8,074 nucleotides of DNA from Chloroflexota bacterium (GTDB lineage Bacteria; Chloroflexota; Anaerolineae; JACRMK01): positions 1 to 8,074 of the forward strand of contig JACQEC010000291.1 of the NCBI GenBank assembly GCA_016200765.1, in the 5' to 3' direction. The translations under genes and the position numbers were made by a program. The first letter of the stretch is position 1. Every line of letters starts with the position of its first letter. Below, one piece after another: positions 5,796 to 8,074 of this stretch. A model generated the notes under the pieces. It was not told the origin of the DNA. It saw only the letters and a list, made by a program, of their open reading frames with translations, and searched no databases.

Positions 5796-6799
5796 GGCAC
5801 TGCTCCGGCCTCGGCGGTGTCGGCGGCGCGGTTGACATCGCTCCAGCGGATGCTCTCGCGCGCCATGAAGAACAGGCCGAGCAGGGTAATCGGGAACCAG
5901 AGGGCGGCGTGCAGGATCAGTGTGTAGCCGGTTGCCAACGACCGGTCCACACGGAAGGCGGTCAAGACGGCAATGCCGGTGGCGTCAAACGTGCCGACAT
6001 AGCCCGGCGACGAGGGAATGGTTGTCGCCAGATTGCCGACACCGTTCATCAGCATCAGCGCATAGAAGGAAACTTCAAAGGGAAAGGCGTGCATGACGAA
6101 CCAGTATTTCACGGTCTCCAACAGCCAGATCACCAGCGAGGTGGCAAAAATCATCAGCACATCGCGCTCGCGGCGCAGGGCGGACAGCCCGCCCATGAAG
6201 CGGTCGGCCAGCCCGTGCACGCGCCCTTGAAACTCGATCGGAATGGTCTTCTCGATCAACCAGCGGTAGAGCGCCTGCGCGCGCGCGGGGCGGGCTGCCA
6301 GCGCGAAAAAGACGACCAGCGCGCCCAAGAAAACGACACTGCCGAGGACGACAATCTGTCTCAGCCAATCGGGCAGGACTTCGAGGCGCGGCAAGGAGAC
6401 GAAGACGAACAACAGCATCACCACGCCGTCAAACAGCCGCTCAATGACCACCGTCGCCAGCGAGGCCGACATCGAAACGCCGGCGCGCTTCTTCAAGACG
6501 TACGCGCGCAGGACCTCGCCCGCGCGGGCCGGGTAGATGTTGTTGCCCATGTAGCCGATAGTCACGATGGGAAAGAGCGTGCGCAAGGGCACGGGCTGGA
6601 TGGAGCGCAGCATGTAGTGCCAGCGCCAGGTGCGGGCGACGACGGCGAGGAAGTAGGTGAGGATGCCGGGGATGATCCAGATGTAGTTGGCGTGGGTCAG
6701 CGTGTCCCATACATCGGAGAGGCTCTGCCCCTGCAACGCCGCCCACAGAAAAACCGCGCTGACCACCAAGCCCAGCACTGTTCGCAAGCGAGACATCAT
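5792..6799 (-). CDS. Lysylphosphatidylglycerol synthase TM-domain / YbhN-AglD flippase-like membrane protein
   Basis: This is a 335-residue polytopic inner-membrane protein. Likely membrane segments are at about residues 7-23, 39-56, 117-137, 149-170, 214-236, 243-262 and 292-312, with a weaker one near 73-85. Family hallmarks are GYMGNNIYPARAGEVLR (82-98), ATVVIERLFDG (115-125) and IPSSPGYVGTFDATG (261-275). These mark the UPF0104/YbhN/AglD family, related to the membrane half of lysylphosphatidylglycerol synthase. No soluble aminoacyl-transferase domain is present, so it is not a full MprF. Members are often linked to lipid or glycolipid transfer, but a defined activity is not established for this type. 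It is the first gene of the minus-strand block and ends in an ATGA overlap with the FAD oxidoreductase. The start is ATG at 6799, with a second ATG directly after it at 6796; the upstream AAAGAG is a weak ribosome binding site. The function is inferred only at family level. Confidence 0.88.
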   Translation of the reverse strand: MMSRLRTVLGLVVSAVFLWAALQGQSLSDVWDTLTHANYIWIIPGILTYFLAVVARTWRWHYMLRSIQPVPLRTLFPIVTIGYMGNNIYPARAGEVLRAYVLKKRAGVSMSASLATVVIERLFDGVVMLLFVFVSLPRLEVLPDWLRQIVVLGSVVFLGALVVFFALAARPARAQALYRWLIEKTIPIEFQGRVHGLADRFMGGLSALRRERDVLMIFATSLVIWLLETVKYWFVMHAFPFEVSFYALMLMNGVGNLATTIPSSPGYVGTFDATGIAVLTAFRVDRSLATGYTLILHAALWFPITLLGLFFMARESIRWSDVNRAADTAEAGAVP

Positions 6800-6810
6800 C
6801 CGCGCTCTTT

Positions 6811-6816
6811 ATGATA
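6811..6816 (-). promoter_or_regulatory. Possible -10 element for the minus-strand operon
   Basis: The minus strand reads TATCAT, 11 nt before the ATG at 6799, inside an AT-rich patch in otherwise GC-rich DNA. No convincing -35 hexamer stands at the usual distance, and the transcript would have an extremely short leader. This is weak evidence. Confidence 0.22.
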
Positions 6817-6818
6817 AA

Positions 6819-6860
6819 TTACGGGTGGCGCATCCCCGAAGGCGTGCCGGCCACCCGTAA
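6819..6860. repeat. Perfect 11-bp inverted repeat upstream of the operon
   Basis: TTACGGGTGGC (6819-6829) and GCCACCCGTAA (6850-6860) are perfect reverse complements around a 20-bp loop. The repeat lies 20 bp before the first gene of the minus-strand operon, directly upstream of the possible -10 patch. It could be an operator for a dimeric regulator or a DNA/RNA hairpin. No T-run follows on either strand, so it does not look like an intrinsic terminator. Confidence 0.6.
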
Positions 6861-6975
6861 GCCCCATTATACATCGGCCACCGACAAACAGAAAAATGGC
6901 CGCGCGGCATCGGTTATAGCGCAGAATCGTCGGAGGCGTGAGGAGGATGGGCGTGAAGGTGTAACGCAAAGCACC

Positions 6976-7039
6976 GCAGGCGGTTACGCAGGCGGTTAGA
7001 AACCGCCTGCTATGAATAGAAAACCCGCTGAAGCGGGTT
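6976..7039. repeat. Tandem 12-mer and two adjacent perfect hairpins (REP-like)
   Basis: GCAGGCGGTTAC (6976-6987) is followed at once by GCAGGCGGTTAG (6988-6999). The second copy forms a perfect 10-bp hairpin with AACCGCCTGC (7001-7010) around a 3-nt loop. After TATGAATAGA, a second hairpin AACCCGC-TGAA-GCGGGTT follows (7022-7039, up to 8 bp). This paired-hairpin layout with a short AT-rich linker resembles REP/BIME-type dispersed intergenic repeats. I recall similar pairs from environmental genomes but cannot verify that here. Confidence 0.7.
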
Positions 7040-7042
7040 GAG

Positions 7043-7080
7043 ACCGGTTCGCTCACTGCGATGCGTCACGGGCAACCGGT
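7043..7080. repeat. 7-bp inverted repeat
   Basis: ACCGGTT (7043-7049) and AACCGGT (7074-7080) are perfect reverse complements around 24 bp. They lie just after the double hairpin and overlap the start of the second copy of the element's left end. This is short and may be only part of the general foldback structure. Confidence 0.35.
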
Positions 7081-7100
7081 TATCACCCAGAAGGGTCGGA

Positions 7101-7184
7101 GACGTGAGAGCGCGCGCGTAGGGGCGAAGCAGCGCGTCCGGTAGCGGTCTTGCTACGAGGTCACGTCCACGCGCGGCTTCGCCC
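7101..7184. repeat. Crossing pair of inverted repeats (pseudoknot-like order)
   Basis: GACGTGA (7101-7107) pairs with TCACGTC (7161-7167), and GGGCGAAGC (7122-7130) pairs with GCTTCGCCC (7176-7184). The two pairings cross, so in RNA they would be alternatives or a pseudoknot. A small hairpin GTAGC (7141-7145) with GCTAC (7152-7156) sits in the shared loop. All arms are perfect matches. Confidence 0.45.
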
Positions 7185-7189
7185 GTGCT

Positions 7190-7246
7190 AGACGCAGCCA
7201 CAGCCAGCCATCCGGTCGCCCAACAGCGTAAGGCATGGCTGCGTCT
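7190..7246. repeat. Perfect 11-bp inverted repeat inside the element
   Basis: AGACGCAGCCA (7190-7200) and TGGCTGCGTCT (7236-7246) are perfect reverse complements around a 35-bp loop. The right arm ends 5 bp before the right terminal inverted repeat of the 362-bp element. Confidence 0.55.
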
Positions 7247-7318
7247 CTGTCCCGACGAATCTGCGCTATACCCTCGCGCCCCACGCCCCAATTAGCGCCT
7301 GCGGGCTTTTGTGTTAAA

Positions 7319-7324
7319 TTATAC
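7319..7324 (+). promoter_or_regulatory. Possible -10 element for argS
   Basis: TTATAC lies in the AT-rich run after GGGCTTTT, 60 bp before the argS start. No good -35 hexamer is visible at 16-18 bp; the T-run and a weak stem (7294-7306) stand there instead. Support rests on base composition and the -10 match only. Confidence 0.3.
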
Positions 7325-7383
7325 GGAAAGCGCTTATCGCTTTAGATTCGCAATCCAAAATCATCAATCTGGAATTCCCCACA

Positions 7384-8074
7384 ATGCCCAAAGACGAACT
7401 GGTTAGACTCATCACAGAAGCGATCCAAAAAGCCCAACAGCAGGGCGCCCTGCCGGCGTTCCCGCTACCCGCCGTCGAGGTCGAGCACCCGCGCGAGGCC
7501 GCGCGCGGCGATTACGCCACCTCGGTCGCGATGAAGCTGGCGCGCGAGGCCAAGGCCGCGCCGCTCAAGATCGCGCAGGCGATCAGCGCGCAGTTGCCCG
7601 CCAACGACCTGATTGGCGCGGTGGAGATTGCGCCGCCGGGCTTTATCAACGTGCGCTTGAGCGACGCTTATCTCGCCCGGCAGGTGGATGAAATCCTCAA
7701 GGCGGGGCAGACTTTCGGCCATGTGGATATCGGGCGCGGGCAGAGGGCGCAGGTCGAATTCGTCAGCGCCAACCCCACCGGCCCCCTGCACATAGGCTCC
7801 GCGCGCAACGCGGCCATCGGCGATGTGCTCGCCTCGGTCCTGTCAGCGGCCAACTATCGGGTCGAGCGCGAGTATTACGTCAACGACTCCGGCTCGCAGG
7901 TGCGCAAGTTCGGTGAGAGCGTTTACGCGCGCTATCAGCAGTTGCTGGGGCACACGGTGACGTTTCCGGCGGATGGCTATCAGGGCCAGTACATTGCCGA
8001 CATCGCTCAAGAGATCATCGCCGCCGAGGGCGAGCGCTTTCTGTCCATGCCGGCCGCCGACGCCATGCGCGCCC
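7384..8074 (+). CDS. argS: Arginyl-tRNA synthetase, 5' part (runs off the window)
   Basis: ArgS charges tRNA-Arg with arginine in the cytoplasm. The 230 codons visible cover the start of the enzyme; full family members are about 550-600 residues, so the gene continues beyond 8074. Residues 1 to about 105 form the N-terminal Add1 domain, with PREAARGDYAT (36-46) and APPGFINVRL (82-91). The catalytic Rossmann domain follows with VEFVSANPTGPLHIGSARNAAIGDVL (124-149), containing the class I HIGH-type motif as HIGS (136-139), then REYYVNDSGSQVRKFGESVYARY (162-184). The reading frame is open with no internal stop. The ATG at 7384 is preceded by GGAA at 7371-7374, a modest ribosome binding site. It is the only plus-strand gene in the window and is divergent from the minus-strand operon. 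The identification is firm. Confidence 0.96.
   Translation, partial: MPKDELVRLITEAIQKAQQQGALPAFPLPAVEVEHPREAARGDYATSVAMKLAREAKAAPLKIAQAISAQLPANDLIGAVEIAPPGFINVRLSDAYLARQVDEILKAGQTFGHVDIGRGQRAQVEFVSANPTGPLHIGSARNAAIGDVLASVLSAANYRVEREYYVNDSGSQVRKFGESVYARYQQLLGHTVTFPADGYQGQYIADIAQEIIAAEGERFLSMPAADAMRA

Larger units (their letters stand above)
6912..7273. repeat. 362-bp element with 22-bp near-perfect terminal inverted repeats (MITE-like or structured RNA)
   Basis: The left end 6912-6933 (begins GGTTATAGCGCAGA) and the right end 7252-7273 (ends TCTGCGCTATACCC) are reverse complements at 20 of 22 positions. The left end, extended to 32 bp (6911-6942), recurs as a direct copy at 7077-7108 with 26 of 32 identities, both ending GTCGGAGRCGTGAG. 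Several smaller hairpins lie between. There is no transposase frame and no obvious target-site duplication at the borders. It could be a non-autonomous miniature element, a composite of dispersed intergenic repeats, or a large folded RNA. Confidence 0.6.
6800..7383. other. 584-bp non-coding gap between divergent operon and argS, repeat-rich
   Basis: No convincing protein gene lies here: the short open frames crossing it have no ribosome binding site or family likeness and read through hairpins. From left to right it holds an 11-bp inverted repeat (6819-6860), a perfect palindrome GCCGCGCGGC just before 6909, the left 22-bp terminal inverted repeat (6912-6933), the double hairpin (6976-7039), a 7-bp inverted repeat (7043-7049/7074-7080), a second copy of the left end (7077-7108), a crossing set of inverted repeats (7101-7184), an 11-bp inverted repeat (7190-7246) and the right terminal repeat (7252-7273). 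An AT-rich argS leader follows. No tRNA, T-box consensus or known riboswitch core was recognised. Confidence 0.7.

Noticed and set aside
6796..7056. 86-codon minus-strand open frame overlapping the flippase start
   Set aside because: It reads through the double hairpin and left terminal repeat, has no family likeness, and its end overlaps the true gene's start in another frame.
6912..7273. tRNA or other housekeeping RNA in the hairpin-rich gap
   Set aside because: No T-loop GGTTCRA consensus with a matching acceptor stem, and no tmRNA, RNase P or SRP RNA core, was seen.
7010..7291. 93-codon minus-strand open frame in the intergenic element
   Set aside because: It spans the inverted repeats of the element, has no ribosome binding site or recognisable domain, and its composition follows the repeats.
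7294..7310. Intrinsic terminator AGCGCC-TGC-GGGCT followed by TTTT
   Set aside because: The stem is only five pairs with a bulge and no gene ends upstream on this strand; too weak to call.
7274..7383. T-box or amino-acid riboswitch ahead of argS
   Set aside because: No T-box AGGGTGGNACCGCG-type sequence and no known aptamer core could be found in the leader.
7465..7791. 108-codon minus-strand frame
   Set aside because: It is antisense to argS, whose domains and HIGH-type motif are unambiguous on the plus strand.

Overview
The window looks like a piece of a GC-rich bacterial genome. The M16 peptidase wording (RNEVPGFTGISHWVEHMLFKGT), the 7-bp intergenic repeats and the dispersed TGAGCCTGTCGAAGG-type repeats resemble what I associate with uncultured Chloroflexota (Anaerolineae-like). 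That placement is recognition from memory, not a database result.

Layout. Positions 24-6799 on the minus strand form one compact, probably co-transcribed block. In transcription order it holds: a YbhN/AglD-type flippase-like membrane protein (6799-5792); an FAD-dependent oxidoreductase (5795-4434, ATGA overlap); UDP-glucose 6-dehydrogenase ugd (4286-2844); a catalytic-type M16 zinc peptidase with a damaged 5' end (2887-1766); a second M16 protein that has lost its zinc motif (1660-401); and holo-ACP synthase acpS (404-24, ATGA overlap). A 584-bp non-coding gap (6800-7383) follows, packed with inverted and direct repeats. The 5' part of argS (arginyl-tRNA synthetase) then starts on the plus strand at 7384 and runs off the window.

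How the genes fit together. The flippase-like protein, FAD enzyme and Ugd suggest a cell-envelope or glycolipid module: UDP-glucuronate supply plus a polytopic membrane protein. The two M16 genes look like the usual pair, one subunit with HxxEH and one with the C-terminal-domain R/Y motif. AcpS is a housekeeping gene coupled to them.

The main anomaly is the ugd/M16 junction. The HWVEH zinc motif of the first M16 gene is encoded at 2888-2902 but lies upstream of every ATG, GTG or TTG in its frame. An in-frame TGA sits at 2963-2965. The first part of the gene is replaced by a ugd tail carrying a dispersed repeat (HPEPVEG). This is either a repeat-mediated deletion and fusion or an assembly join.

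The second theme is repeats at gene borders. Heptad (7-bp periodic) arrays sit at three gene ends: after acpS, between the two M16 genes, and between the FAD gene and ugd. Two of them are arranged as inverted repeats, and each supplies or touches the stop codon of the gene before it. A second copy of the dispersed repeat is translated inside the N-terminus of the FAD enzyme. The 6912-7273 stretch is bounded by 22-bp near-perfect terminal inverted repeats and could be a MITE-like element or a structured RNA. I saw no CRISPR array, tRNA, rRNA or transposase.
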